Positions 1-13,660 of a stretch of 64,000 bases of DNA are shown here, one piece after another. This DNA is from Tubiluchus corallicola (lineage: Eukaryota; Priapulida; Priapulimorpha; Priapulimorphida; Tubiluchidae): the NCBI GenBank assembly GCA_030141605.1, contig JAQGDQ010000003.1, positions 2,747,501-2,811,500 of the forward strand. Reading direction: 5' to 3'. The position numbers and the translations under genes were made by a program. Positions within the stretch are counted from its first letter, which is position 1, and each line of letters starts with the position of its first letter. Under the pieces are notes generated by a model, which saw only the letters and a list, made by a program, of their open reading frames with translations, was not told the DNA's origin and made no database searches.

Positions 1-445
1 TGTGTATTTGAAAAGGCAGTGGGCTACCCATTATGCTACATGCACTTATTATGCAGTGACGTTTGTTGGATGGTTTAGTGCTTCTGTTTAAGATAGTCCA
101 ACTGGAGTGTAATTTAGGTAATACAGGTGATACACTATTGTTTAGATTCTGTCTGTATCTTTTGTTTCTTATGATAATAGATCAGTCCATTTTATTTTCA
201 TCTCTCCACTTATTTGCTATATGGAAATAAAACAATTTTATTTGATTGGCTATAGACCAGGGACTAGAACTAAACGTATGATTTTTGGCACAGTAATCAC
301 AGAATGTTTATTGAAGTATTGCATGTGTAATTGCTTGATACAGTTGTACAATAATCAGCTAAATCTAAGTAATGAGGCTAAATTTCTGTAACTTTAGCTT
401 ATCACAAAGTACATACACATTGAAAGTTTCTAATACCTGTTATAG
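1..445. other. Intron of the MAP7 gene, nothing recognised
   Basis: AT-rich sequence ending in a TATAG acceptor at 441-445. I see no coding exon or repeat in it. Confidence 0.5.
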
Positions 446-3400
446 GAAGCAAGAAGGAAAAAAATTGAAGAAATGAAGATAAGAGATGAACAGAGACGAA
501 AAGAAGTTGAAGAAAGGCGAAACAAGGTCCTACAAGCAGAAATGGTAACGGACAATTACTGACAATCTCATTTTATTTTTTTGTGTGCCAACAAAATAGT
601 TGGATAGTAGGTACTTGCATTAAGGTCCACATTTAGAGTGAAATATAAATACAGGTCAAGAAAGATAGAAGTCTAACAAATATATTGATTGATATTATCT
701 GTTGATTGATGTTCGTTTTGAAGCAAATGTGGTTCTAGTTGATAGGAAAATGTTTTTCTGAAAAATGTTTTTCTGACAAAGCTTTTGAAGATAAGAGATC
801 CGCAAAAAAAACAAGTTATAGGCAGCTAGCTTATATCTAGAAATGTTAGGAGTAAAATATGAGAAGTAGGCCAAAAATGAGTACTTTGTATTTAGTAATT
901 ATTGAAAACATTATCCTGAGAGTATCTTCTCTAAAAGTAGCACCTATGCTTAATGTAGTAACTGGCCTTCGATGGTAAGAGACTGCAGAGCGAATCAAAT
1001 GAGACTGATTGAAATGCGATTTTGCACCTTTCAAGTGCATTAACGTAACAGGCTGAAATCCCACCTCAGTTATAAATGGAATATATACTCTATTAAAGCT
1101 AGTTTTTTAAAAATAACATACAGCATCGAAAATTGGGTTTTTCGCGCATGTGTTAGGCATTTCACGTATTATACTTTTATCGATACATGCTTTTAACGAA
1201 AGTCAGATTTCATATTTACGGTTACATTTCTGCATGTTTCAGGAAAGGCTTGCTTCTATAATGAAGAAAAATGCAGAACGCGAGTCCAAGATTAACGAAA
1301 CTCGCCGAAGTGCTCAGCCAAAAGTAGCTTTCGGCAGCACGCTGCCAAGAATGCCAGATGAAAGAAGCCGATCCAGAGGACGACGCAACTCATGGGAGTT
1401 TCCATTAACTTGTACGTATTTTATTGATAACAACTGCAGTATGGTAATATTGTGACGCCTCCAGTACATTGATATCGATAACATCTACAATGGACTGATA
1501 TTGTAACATCTACAATAGTGAAAATGCGAGTGTTCTCTTGCATGGTTATTTTGCTATTATATCTTGGTTTTTCGTTCATGTGATTTTGGGCTGCCATTCT
1601 ACAGGAGATAAGAAATCATAATATTTATCTGCTTCCTTGCACACTTACCCTCTGTCACATATTTTTCTTTTTATCTTTTTGGTTCTCAATTTCATTTTAA
1701 TTTTGAAATGGCAAGACTTTGTTTAATAAAAGTACCGCTAAGAACTATTTGTAGTTGAAACTTGTAAGAGCAGAAAAATTTAAACATAAGCTGAGCCAAT
1801 TCCACTTGCTCACATTGAAGATTATTGCTTTGACAATGATTGATTTTATGAAGGTACCCACGCCGGTTGCATAGAGGAATATATAAACCAGAAGAAACGT
1901 GCACAGTCTTGTGTGCCATTTGTACGCACACCACGGCTTGCCACATCAATGACATCATCCATGACGTCACATAGACAAGGTTGATCAGCTGGTTTAATAA
2001 CTGTGTGCACCAGTTCTACCAGCAATTCCGCCCTTTAAAATTTCTTGCCAACAGCAGACTAATTGTGGATTTTTATCAGCGTCTCGCTGTAGTTTTAAAG
2101 GCGTAATTGAGTGTAGTTGAACTGGTGTGTTTTGGTTTTGATGCTTTCTTGTGCTGTTAGCTTGATTCTTTGCCAAGCACCTTTTTTCATGTTTTCTGTC
2201 ACTGCCCTAGCTTCGTTTATGTGTGAATTTTATTTCTTTTCGCATGCCTTTCAAGCACGTGACTCGTAGTTAAGTTTTAGGTTTGCTTACCTGTCCATAA
2301 CTGAAAATCCAAGACCAAGAAACATAAATACATACTTATTTAGCACCACAGTTGTTAGCTTATGAATCCAGCTGCATAAAGCAGAGCAATACTTCTTAAC
2401 CAGAGTGAATATAACAGTGATAATTATTTGACTATTGAGTGACTGTTTGGTGAGAAATTCCAATCCCTTATTGTTATCATAAAGCAGCACAGTACTTCTT
2501 AACCGGAGTGAATATAACAATGATAATTATTCGATTATTGAGTGACTGTGTGGTGACAAATTCCAATCCCTTGTTTGTTATCTTACACTTGTAAATAAGT
2601 TAGGCTAATTTTTCTGAATATGTTACTGCCCTGAGTATAGCCAGTAAGCGTATTCACTTTTAGCATATTTGACATTCTTAGCACTCTGTTAGATGCTAAC
2701 AATGAAGCATTCTGCAACTTCTGTACTTTTGATAATATCATTTTTCTTGTAGGCTTACGGTAAGTAATTTATGAAATAAATCTTGGCAAAGTAAATATGA
2801 ACAAACTGGACAATGGATTGCACTTTACCTCTGGGCCTTGGTAAATGCGAACTGTACTTTTCATTAGTAAAAAAGTAGTTAGACAAAATTTGATAAGCAT
2901 TGTTCCACAAATGGTGACTTCCACAATAATATTTTACAAAAAAATAAAAAAAGTATGCAGTTTACTTACTTTGATGCAATCTGGCTGAAATGAATGAAGA
3001 AATTCTTGTTATTTTTTTTTGTCATTAAATTTCTGTGATTTTCTGCAAACCAGCCCCGACAATGGAAACAGGTGACACATTAACTTTCTATCTTTATTGT
3101 CGTAATTTTTTTTGTAATTATAGTTGCTCGATTTAGCATAGTTTAGACTCTTAGTTGCTTTTATTGTATAGTTTTAATTTCCTGCTTGCTATGTGATAAC
3201 ACTTATGAATCATAATTACATAATTTTGATCACCAACCCAGAGTTAAGCTTACTTATTAAAATTTCTCACTTTCGCTTAATGTAGTTTAGCTAGATATGA
3301 ATTATCATTGTAGTGTTGTATTTTTTAGTTACATGTTCACCATGTGTGACTTTTTCATAGTAGCATGTTCACGTAACCCTTGCACTGCGAAGTGGATAAC

Positions 3401-6400
3401 ACAAAATATAATTTAGTAACTGGTGTGCCAACTGATATGAGCTTTGCAAATAAAATTATTGCTCGGGCTCATTTCATTTAATTAGCCAATTTTGGCAGCT
3501 AATACTTTAGACAATTTTGGTTTTCGTGTTTATGTATTTTGAAGCCTGATACATCTAGGTTTGTAAAAATAACATGAGCTAACCTTAACAGCCTGGTTAA
3601 GTCACTTAAGTGTCTCAGTCTTGTGCCTTGCATATTGATCCATAATCTTTGCAAACATATCACATAACATTTTGCTTGAGTAAGTAACCTGTAAATGTGC
3701 CCGGGATGTTCTAATAAAAAATAATCCTGCTGTCTGTGAGCTCAGAATGCAACAATAATTTGGATTGTCCCTTTCAAAAAATGATGTCTAACATCAGTGC
3801 ATTTTAGCGCATTGTGCTTGTATGCTTAGCTAGATTCATTATATAAGTTTGCAAGCATGTATGTAGTAATAACCATTAGCATTTGCATGCTTTTAAAGCT
3901 GCTCTCACACTCACAGCATGCTTGTTTATTTAGCAAACAAGTCAGAATCTCTCTCACCTCCAATTAGTAAGAGGATGTCACAGTCAGTTTCCATATTAAC
4001 TCATAGACGACGCAATATGGATACTTCATTGTCCAGTAGCAATAGCTCTTCTCCAGGTAAGTTTACATTACTGTTGGCAAGTTACTGTGTTTAGGTGCTA
4101 TATCCGGTCAGTTGTCTTTTTACAGGCCATTTATTTTTAAATTCCATAAAATGTGTTCATATGCAGTTATAAACTTCAGATTTTTTCTGTATGTGTTTAG
4201 TATGGTAAGTGCACTTTGTTATAGTAAGGTCTTATTAGGTAACACTAAGTATGACTGAATGTTAACAATAATGACAAACAGAGGAAACCATACACCAATA
4301 AGGTCATGTATGTGTAGAAATTAATTACAGGGTGTTGGAAAGATTTTTCAGGGGAAAACATGATCAACTTAGATTCTATCTAAGTTTTATTAATTTTGCA
4401 AATGAGAAATTTTAGAAATTATTATATTCAAGTTTAAAACTTTAATCCTTAGTTTATCAAATGTCATCATTATTAATATAAAGTGGGCTGCAGTATGCTT
4501 GTCAAGGGTTTGTAATACATTCAGCTTTGTCCAACAGAATTAATGCTGTCCTTTGACATATCTATTATTTACCACTTCATTAATTGGTTGGATACTTATT
4601 CAAAGAAATCATTGAATGTACGACATTGGGTGTAAGAAGGACTGGCAAGCATAACTTATATTCAAACTTAGATGAAAAGAAATTCACATCATTACCAATT
4701 CCATAACGTAGATAAGCACTTAACGTTCATGTATAGTACGTATTAGGACTCACACATCATAAGTCATTGTGGCTGGGGTTAAAAAACTATGGCTAAATAT
4801 CTTTGTCAATACGTTTATAGTAGATAAACATTCATCGTACCTTGTGTGCAAATAAGTAAAAGTTCTATGTTTTTTTATTACAAATTATCACGGGTATTGT
4901 TACATTCATTATAAATTGTAAAATGATTTACATTCATTATAAATTATAAAATAATGCACATTAAAGGTCTACTTTCTTAAAAATAATTATTATTTATTAA
5001 GATTAATGGTTAATAGGTACAGTTAGTAGCATAAATTGTGGATATTTATGGATGCACTAGTATGTGCTTATATCATACAATATCAGTTATATATTTGCTC
5101 CCTCCTCTTCACATAACTATTTTGTAGTAAACAAGGAACTCCTTGTTCTTGATTTCCTAAATTGATTTAATAGCTAATTTGTAATTGGTTAGTCTTAAAT
5201 ATACTTGCAAACTAGTCTTTAATTTATACTGCACTTCGCATATCCACACAGATGAAGTATTTAATAATACATACTAGTTGAATCTTCATATACACCAGCT
5301 TCTAAGTTAATTAATTGTCTAATTGTCTGTAAAGTAGCAGAATATGATTATGTAGATGGCAGATTCAACTACTAATCTAACGAATGATTTTGGATTTATT
5401 TATGTTATTCATTTATTTAATGCTTGTATTCCTACTCCATCCTGTAACCTAATGACTTTTGCTAGGTAAAAATCTAACAATACTTCTTAGATTTGCACTG
5501 CATGATCAGTATTGCTTTGTACTTTATAATGTTTGTTGACTTATGAGTTAAACTTTTTTAACTTTTGGTTTATTTTTTCATTGGATCCATGCATTGTAAA
5601 ACATGTAATTTACTATTTTGCTTCTTTTTAAATTTTGATTTCTTTCAAAGGTTCTTAATTAACCAAACAGTTTTGTTGGACTTTGTTATTTTTAATTTCT
5701 GTGATAAGCAAATTGGATGACATTTATTGGGATGCTTAGGCATTTTTGCCATAACTTTTGCATTATTATACAGAAAGAGAATGAATTTCTGACTTGCTTT
5801 TTTGTGAGCTTGCTATTTATTTTTGGTTGGTGCTTGACTGTTCTGCTATGTTAAGTGAAATGTGTGCATGTAGGTTTGTAGGTTTGTAATCCCGAAGCTT
5901 TGCTATTACAGTGGTATTAGAAAATTATTGTAAGGTATTGGATTGAAATTCAAATTTCTGTAAACATAGCTGTATAATTTTGTTAAAGTAATTGAAAGCG
6001 TTGTTCAGACAGTCGAATTAAACTGATTGTCCTTAGGTGATTTAGTTTATCAAAGCTAAGTATGTAGTAGAATTTGGAGCAAGAATCATTGAGCTATTTA
6101 ATAAAAGCAATGCAACTACCTTCAAAAGCAACAGAAATTGAAAAGCTCTAAGATTCTTTTATGAATCCACTTTCTATTGATGTGTAATGTGTATTTAGGC
6201 ATAGGTTTGTTCGCAGAATTTTAGTTGATTGTGCAGCACTGTTGTGGAGCATGTTTGTTGGTAACGGGCTGATTGTGGTTTTCATTCGTATGCAGCTCTG
6301 CGGAAAATTCCTGAAGCTAACAAGACACACTTAAAGTCACCCTCTACCCCTGCTCTCGGTCCTTCAACAAAAGCTGTACAAATTTCTAACCGCCTGTATC

Positions 6401-9400
6401 AGTCCTCTACCCAAGCCTCCTCGAGTCGCCATTCTCAACACTCTTCCGGGGTGGCCGACGTCAAATCTGCTAGTTCATTTAATGCAGCACCGAAGAGAGA
6501 CAACAACTTGGTAAAGCCAACAAGTCGACGACCCCATACTAGTAATGCTGAGGCAAGAAGTAAATTCATGACTACCAAGACTAGAGAAGGTCGTAGCACT
6601 TCACGTGGTAAGTTGTGCGCAACATTGTTTTGTTAATATTACATTTCAAACATAACTGTGACAACATTTGTTGGAGTTTCCTTGGGTGGTTTGAACCGTT
6701 CCATGTATGATCCGAGTGCAGCTAAAAATGTTAAGTCGGGTGGTTGGTGCATTGGGGAATTTTAATTTTAATCTTTTAACTATATTAAATCTCAGGTGGT
6801 GATATCGCACAATAAGAAAGTTGTTTCTACACCATAAACTTGTTAATTTCTAAGTTTAGTTATTTTATTTGGCAATCTAGTGCACTAAAACTCAGAGTAA
6901 CACACTAGCAACTCATAATATCCTAAAAACTCGCAAATTGTAATACGATGATTGTAAAACTTTCGAATTGCATGCTACAACTTTTGTGTCCTAATTATGA
7001 AAACTGCAAACATTCTAACAAGAAACCGCACTGCCACTTATTTAACAAGAGTGCAATTTAATTTTAGGCAGTGCTCCTCAGTCAGGTCGTACTCGGAGTG
7101 CTGAAGGTCAAAAACGAAAGAAACCAGAAGATAATCGCATGGTCCAGAGTGTTTACGGTACACTCGGTGAAAAGGAAACAGCCGTAAAGAAACGTGCAGA
7201 GGCGCGCGAAGCCAAGAAGACAACACCTCGAGCGATTTCTGCACCACCCCGACCTCCCAAAAAGGACCAACAGGCTCCTGAGAAAGTGGTAATATAAAAG
7301 TTTTATTATAGAATAATGATGTGTAATTATAATTGCAATGACTGCATGTTTTTTATTTCATTGCAATTGTCAAATTCCTTTTCTATTAAACACACACATA
7401 AGAGCCATTCTTAGAAAAATATAGCATTAACTGTAACTTTTTCTTTCCTCTGCCGGATCTGATTTTTGAAAAGAAGCTAGAAAAGATTGCTTAACATCAG
7501 TTTGGTATTCAAAGTCGAAAGAACTTAATTTTAGATGTTTACTACTTTAGTTTACTATGGTTTATTTTACCTCTTGGAAAGGTATAAATTGAATTTTATG
7601 ACGTCTTTTATTCTTTGTAGCCACCTGTTCCTAAAAGAGTGCCAAAGAAGCCGGTTGCATCTGTCTTGGAGAAGAAAAATAAATCACCAACTCCACCACA
7701 ATCTCGCAGTCCACAAAAGGCAACTAGCCCTGTGCCAGATAGTGATAATGACACATATGGTACACCTAGTGGAAAGATAACTAGCGAAGAAGAAGCTAAG
7801 GCTAGGCTAGCTGAAAAGAGAAGAGAAGCACGAGAAAAGGCAGAAAAAGAGGCTGAGCTAAATAGGCAACGTCAAGAGCAACTCAGGTAATTTTGCGATA
7901 TCATTTGATGATAGACAGCAAGACATTTTATAAAATAATTTTCAAGGCTGTTCTTTCCTAATATTATACTTATAACTTTTTAAACAGGTTACTTCATTAC
8001 TTTTGAATCTAGTTACTTTAGTTTAAAATTAAGTTATCTGGAAGGGATTAAAAAAGTTCTGGAAGGGCCTTGCTTTCCTTTTCCTTCGCATTTTAGTCAT
8101 CGTGACTCACTTTGTTAGGCTAGGGCTGGCTAAAATTTAATGCAGTTACATAGCTGACTTTTAGAAAAACCTTGGTATTGCACCAGTTTTGTACATGTTC
8201 TTTTATTTTTTTATTAGGATCTCTAGTAAAACTCATTACCTGAAGTAGGACTATATAACCAATTTAACCTATATTAATAATTAACATAAATAGTACTAGT
8301 TACGAACTTTTGTCGTAGGATTGAAGAAGAAGAGCGCATCAAGCGGGAAGAGGAGGAACGAGCTCGTTGGGAGGAAGAACAAATCCGATTAGCCGAAGAG
8401 GCTCGAATTTTGGAGGAGGAGAGGTTACAGAAAGCCATTGCAGAAGAAGAAAAACGCAAGGCGGAGGAACAACGCCGCAAAGAAGAGGAGTCAAGAGAGG
8501 TATTCATTCGCACTGCCCTTCAGTTGGTATTTCATTTTCAAGTTTAGTTTGACATATTGCAGAAACCAAACTTGATATTCTTTTTTTATAGAAAGCTGAT
8601 GCTGAGCAAAGGGCAAGAGAGGAGATGGCTCGACTACAGAGAGAGATAGAGGAGCGATCTCGCAAAGAGGAAGAAGACAGACTAGCCAGAAAGAAGGTCA
8701 CTGCTTATTCTTTTGTGGCTTGTTGCAGCTAACCATGTTTCAAATTTGAAATGATTAAATATAACTACAGAAAAAATTTTGCATTTATATCTTTGCTTTG
8801 AATGAAATATTAATTACTTCGAAGTTCTCTAAGAGCCGATTATTTCGACATTAGAAATAAGTAATAATAATACGGTAGGCGCCGCTTAATTGACTCAAAA
8901 ACGCCTGGAATGGACCGCTTCTATTCAAATATACATAAAAACTATCGGTAATTGACTCAAATAACTCCACATAATTGACTCGATATTTTTCTTTCACCTA
9001 CTTAAAATAAGACATTTGTATTTGCCAAAAGAGCCTTTCCTGCTTTTATGTCGTCTTTACTTCCCTTTTGTGCACTATGTATGCATAAACAATCGTGTTA
9101 AGTACCGTTTTGTTTATAAGCAGGCACGTTTATCATGCACTAATACGCTAGTGCAGCGGTTTTGCTTTGAAGCTGCTACCGGCTTGCCCACTATTACCCA
9201 GAGAATTTCTGGAAGCTAAACATTTATTCACTTGCCTAGCAGTTTCCTTTTGATGTTATTATTGCAAATCACGCTTTCAGGCTTAATGAGTTCATAGTCA
9301 AAGATGCAAGTACAGTAATCAACTGGTATTCCTTTTGACTTACAAGAGTAAACATCGCACAGCAAATGAGCAATGTAAGTGAGCAGACGCTTCAGAAATG

Positions 9401-12400
9401 TTTTTGTTACACACAACAACAGATTTTCAACGTTTTTATAACTTTGTGGGCTAGCTTCTTCGCGAGAAAATGAAGCAGCCGACTTTGAAGGAATTTTTGT
9501 ATTTTTTGCAAATAAACAGACTTAGAAAAGTCTATGATTTAAAAAAGTATACTTTTAAATTTATTGCTAATTCACTTTTATAAATTAATATTTTAAAATA
9601 TTTTTTCCAATTTTCTAAATTTTAACTGGACAAAGGAATTTAGCCATTACTTCGTTTCTAAAATTCATTAAAAACCTTTGCAGTGCATAGTAAGATGGTG
9701 AGTCATAATACTACACCCATCAGTTAATAGGTTCAGTCGGTTAATTGGGTCAAAACACATCGGTCCCAAAGTGAGTCTGTTAAACGGCGCCTGCTGTATA
9801 ATTATCTAACCGACGGTTTTTTAAAAACGATGTGCTTTGTTTCTGAAACAGAAATTAGATGCGATTATGAGCAGAACTAGAAAAACGCCAAACACAACTC
9901 CTGCAAAGGCAGGCGACACAGCTGAAACTGAAAGAGACAATGATACGTCAGATGGTGGTGTCTCTCCTGCTCCATCAGACAGCACTATCACTGAGCAAGA
10001 CTCCAATCAGCCTATGGTATAAAATTAATTTACGTATGCTTGTTTGAGTAATTTGTCGTGCATGCTTGCGTAAATAACCTTTATGCAACTAAAAAGGTAA
10101 GTCTAGCAAAGAGACAAAGACTGTCTAGAGAATAACAGTTAAAGGTTTTTATATAGTTGCACAAAATCCACGTTTAGAGGACAGGATTATCCCATAGGCT
10201 AGTATAGGCTGCAGCCTAGGGCCTGTCAAGCTTGGGGGCCCTCAACTTTTGGTAACACTGGTAAAAAATCTGTTTTCTCACAAAGGTTGTTATGTGTTAA
10301 TTTGGTTTGCAATAAATAGTAAAATAGTGGTATTTCTTAACGAATATTTTTATTGACTAACAAAAGATAGCTATTCTAATTTATTTAAAGAATTTACAAT
10401 AAGTTTATTCCAAGCTATGTAAATGGCACTAAAATATATTCAAGACGTGTGCAGGCGAGTTAGAGGGTGGCTATGTCTGAGGGGCCCCATAATTTCATTA
10501 CCCTATTGAGCCCAAATTACCCTAGGGTGATAATCCGACCCTGCCCATATGGTCTTAATTGAAACTGTCTTCATGCTGTTTTATTTAGTTTGTGTTGAAA
10601 AATTCAGTTTTAAATTATACTAGACAAAGTGGAAGAGGCTTTGTTGATTAGAAAAATGAGGTTGTAACCCATGTGTGTTGTGTAGGTGACAGATGCTGAT
10701 TTAGAGCTTGCGAAAACTTCACAGCAGACTGAGATTATAAACATCGAGAGCAAAATTGATTATGATAAAAATATGACTGCGGTAACTGACAACGTTGTAG
10801 CTGAAGAATCTAGCAGTCGATCAGCTCCATCTGATACAGGTGTTATTGATTCTAGTGTCTGGGATAAACCACAGGATATCATGACTACATCGGTGTACGC
10901 TGAATCCAAAGAAAATGCAGACATGACAAGTACGGCATGATAGTTTAGTGTTTATAGCAGTAATGTAATAATAGAACACATCATAAATGGTTGGCGGGTG
11001 CAAAAGACATTTATTCTGCAGATTTTTATTTAATAAGTTATACAGGCAAGTGGCATTGCTTAGCTGAGAATTGACAAACGATATGTAACAGCATTAGCAC
11101 TTCAGTTTTGTTTTGTGAATGTGTAACTTTCACTTTATAAATTCAGTATTGCTTTCTTTTGAAGCAATATTTTTGCCATTTACGTAATTTTATCATCAAG
11201 ATACATTTATTTTCGAAACTGAATTTTCAGTACGTGTGTTATATTGGCTGTTGGAAAATGTAAGTTTGTTACTTGCTAAAGCTAGGCAGGTTGTAGTAGA
11301 AAAAGATGACATTGCATCGCTAAAAACTGTATGGGATAGTATGATAACTTATACTGAATCAGGTAGAGCACTGCAGCTATGAAACGCCATGAGTCAAGTT
11401 AACATGATATTCAAGTTAAAAATTATAATGTGAAATTATGGGCATAAATGTATAATTTTTCAGTTAAAAGCCTTCATGGAAGAACATAAGAATATCAAAC
11501 TTCATTTTACTACCTGTCCTGCATTATAGAAAGGTTATTGCAATGTATTACCGTCCATTCAATTTTTTTACAGTTAGTATGTACGATTCTGGTATGCTTG
11601 TAGAGGAGAATGGACAAGGCGTCACTAATGGATATCATGTCGATGTTTCCGAAAAACATAAGTACGTACAGTATAGTAATTGTGACAAATGAATTATGAT
11701 GATATGTTCTCTTGTGGCAGATAATACAAAGAAATATGAATAATTCTGAATATTTCTAATTGGATATTATTTTGACTTTGGCAGTATTTCTGTATTAAAA
11801 TCATTCAGCTTGAAAGAGCTTAGAATTAATTTACTTCTAAATTTTCTTGTTTATGTTGCATAATTCTTGTTTGCTTTCACTTACCAGGATCTAATAAGTT
11901 CTATTTATCAAATACTGCAAACGTGGAAAAAAGTGTGAGCTAAATTTTTGCAAATTGAGTTTCAAATCCTTGTTTGCAAAGTAATATTTTTTTTGATGAT
12001 TTATTTCGAAGCAAATTACATAGGTTAAAGATTAATAGAAATTTATGACTTCATTTCATAAACGTTGGTATGAGTCGTTAGTTTTTTGTTAATAATGTCT
12101 GTGTTTAGCAGTGTGTCATAAACCTACATAGTTACTTGCTCCTTTATTACTAACATAATTTATTTGTTGGAAATTATTCTTGTTATCTTCAGAAATTACA
12201 TCTTACACACATTAATTTTATGTTTTACAGTGAATTATTGACCTGTTTATACTTTACTTTTGATGTTTGCATTACAGCAGAACATTAAGAACATCATCTT
12301 ATTTATCTATCATCTATCTATCATTAAGAATATTATCTATCATCAAAGCTTGTCTTCACAGAGGGTTTTCTCTATATTGCTACCACCTTGAAACCAAAAA

Positions 12401-13313
12401 AGCGATTTTAAAACGCTTTGCATTTTTTGTCTTAGTTTTGAAACCAAAGAGAAGCAGATGGACTCGCTGGCAGAATTTGATCATCTGTCATCAGCTCGCA
12501 ATAATGAAGATACGAGCCAGATGAAAACACATTCACTTTTATATGATGTTAGTGATGCATCAAGTGACATTCAAAAAGTGAACTCTCATCATTTGCATAG
12601 TGATGATAAATTTGGTGATAACAAAGATACAGACTTTGAACAACTTATAACACTGCAGCCAGACACTAGCTTAAATAAAAACAATGTAGTTGATTTACTA
12701 GAAATGAACCCAGAACTTGACTCTAATAACTGTGTGCTGCCTCCTCAGGCTCCAATAATAGCCTTTGAAGAAACTAGCCAGACAAAGCAAGCAGATTTAA
12801 TAGGTAAGAAATATTAGTACCTAGTAGCAAATCAATTTTAATACTGTCTATGTTATTAATGTAAGAAATTTGATTTTTCCTGCATCACTAGTCACTACTT
12901 TGCTTTATCTTTTTGTTGCAAATCAGCAGTTTTTTGTTTGAATTAGTTGCTGCAAGATAACAAGGAAATATGTATTCTGATAAATGTTAAAATAGCAAAT
13001 GTTCAACAAACTATTTGGTGTAATTTACTGTTATGATCAACTAAGTCTGCTCAAAAAATCTGCAGATTTAGCATCTACAACCTTGGTTGTTGAAGTCATT
13101 CTTGTTATGCTTTCTGATGTTCGGAAAACTGAAAATGACCTAGAATTATTGACAATGCATGTAAGTGCCATTAGTTTTTTGTCTTTAATACTTCAAAACC
13201 CATTGTCATGCAGTGTGTCAGTGTTTTTATCCATTTTACAATCTGCCTTGATAGTAACGAAAAGTAATCACAATGATTTGTTTTTTTTTTAGATATTTCG
13301 TGAAATTAATTGA
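446..13313 (+). CDS. MAP7: MAP7/ensconsin-family microtubule-associated protein (5' partial, multi-exon)
   Basis: Exons: 446-544, 1243-1411, optional 3054-3071, 3934-4056, 6296-6607, 7068-7288, 7621-7886, 8319-8499, 8592-8696, 9852-10016, 10686-10929, 11574-11661, 12436-12803, 13066-13160, 13293-13313. All junctions keep frame and give about 818 residues plus stop; the N-terminus lies upstream of the window. Residues 1-89 are a charged helix ending in a basic stretch with SWEF, like the MAP7 N-terminal microtubule-binding region. PPISKRMS (exon 3934) matches the MAP7 'ISKRLS' motif. A Ser/Pro/Lys linker follows, then an E/R/K-rich coiled coil at about residues 358-503 (EEAKARLAEKRREAREK onward, ending IMSRTRK), which is the MAP7 domain. 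In known family members this part binds kinesin-1 while the N-terminus binds microtubules. Residues 504-818 form an acidic, Ser/Asp-rich tail I cannot assign. The family call is secure; the last four exons rest on splice phase alone. MAP7 versus MAP7D paralogue is unresolved. Confidence 0.85.
2379..2584. repeat. Two-copy tandem duplication, period about 103 bp
   Basis: The block containing ACTTCTTAACC(A/G)GAGTGAA begins near 2391 and recurs near 2494, with the downstream AATTCCAATCCCTT tract also doubled. Copies differ by scattered substitutions. It lies in an intron of the MAP7 gene. Confidence 0.8.
3054..3071 (+). other. Candidate 18-nt in-frame microexon of the MAP7 gene
   Basis: A pyrimidine-rich tract and CAG acceptor precede 18 bases that are followed by GTGACA, a weak donor. 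Inserting it between exons 1243-1411 (ends after one base of a codon) and 3934-4056 (supplies two bases) adds six residues and keeps frame. Skipping it also keeps frame, so it would be an optional cassette. No transcript evidence is available. Confidence 0.35.
8873..9796 (+). mobile_element. Nonautonomous pogo/Tigger-like TIR transposon, copy 1
   Basis: The left end reads CGGTAGGCGCCGCTTAAT and the right end is its inverse (ACGGCGCCTGCTG). TA on both sides is the expected target duplication. Just inside the ends, TTAATTGACTCA-type motifs repeat several times, as transposase-binding subterminal repeats would. It is 924 bp long and clearly homologous to 24876-25769 and 57957-58902. It sits in the MAP7 intron between exons 8592-8696 and 9852-10016. 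I could not identify an intact transposase. Assignment to the pogo/Tigger side of Tc1/mariner rests on the CAGT-like ends and TA target. Confidence 0.8.
10182..10543. mobile_element. Short nonautonomous hAT-like element (degraded)
   Basis: Left end: CAGGATTATCCCATAGGC. The right end read in reverse starts CAGGGTCGGATTATCACCC. The two align if the left end has lost about five bases. CAGGG(C/T)CGGATTA ends are typical of hAT elements. The interior has GC-rich patches (GGGGGCCC, GGGGCCCC) unlike the surrounding intron. I found no 8-bp target duplication, so the copy is old or the ends are trimmed. Confidence 0.55.
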
Positions 13314-13654
13314 AATGAATTTTTTCTACGCATTTTGAGACGTCATTGCCATACACAACCAGATACACTTTTAAAAGCAACAAGCAGAATCAATTGTATT
13401 TTTGGTTTCAACAACTGCTTTTTTACAGCAGGACTGGTAACACTAACTAAATATAGTTTTACAGTTACGGTCTTAATTATGTAATATAGCATATTAAGCA
13501 GGGTTCTCTTGTGCACATCAACCATTGCACAAATTTTGTCTTGTTCTTCGTCATCACTTTTACTTGTTATATATACACATGCTATAATTTATTTATTTTA
13601 ACACATTAATATTGTTGGAACTGATCTTTTCATTTGAGTTGAAGCTTACATCTT

Positions 13655-13660
13655 AATAAA
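13655..13660 (+). terminator. Candidate poly(A) signal AATAAA for the MAP7 gene (proximal)
   Basis: AATAAA lies about 340 bases after the proposed MAP7 stop (13311-13313) and is followed by a T/G-rich stretch. Confidence 0.3.

Noticed and set aside
2379-2584. CRISPR-like repeat arrangement
   Set aside because: Only two direct copies with no spacer structure, in an animal intron.
2753-2759. Seven-base AG...GT bounded exon in the MAP7 gene
   Set aside because: Including it, alone or with 3054-3071, breaks the frame into exon 3934-4056.
8274-8701. Two minus-strand Ser-rich ORFs
   Set aside because: Antisense shadows of the Glu/Arg-rich MAP7-domain exons.
10938-10940. TGA as the MAP7 stop codon
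   Set aside because: A donor at 10930 leads to four downstream exons in perfect phase, so I prefer splicing, though it remains possible as an alternative end.
13066-13160. Exon 13066-13160 as a separate membrane-protein ORF (LVVEVILVML)
   Set aside because: It joins in phase to the MAP7 exon at 12803; the hydrophobic run is too short and lies beside charged residues.
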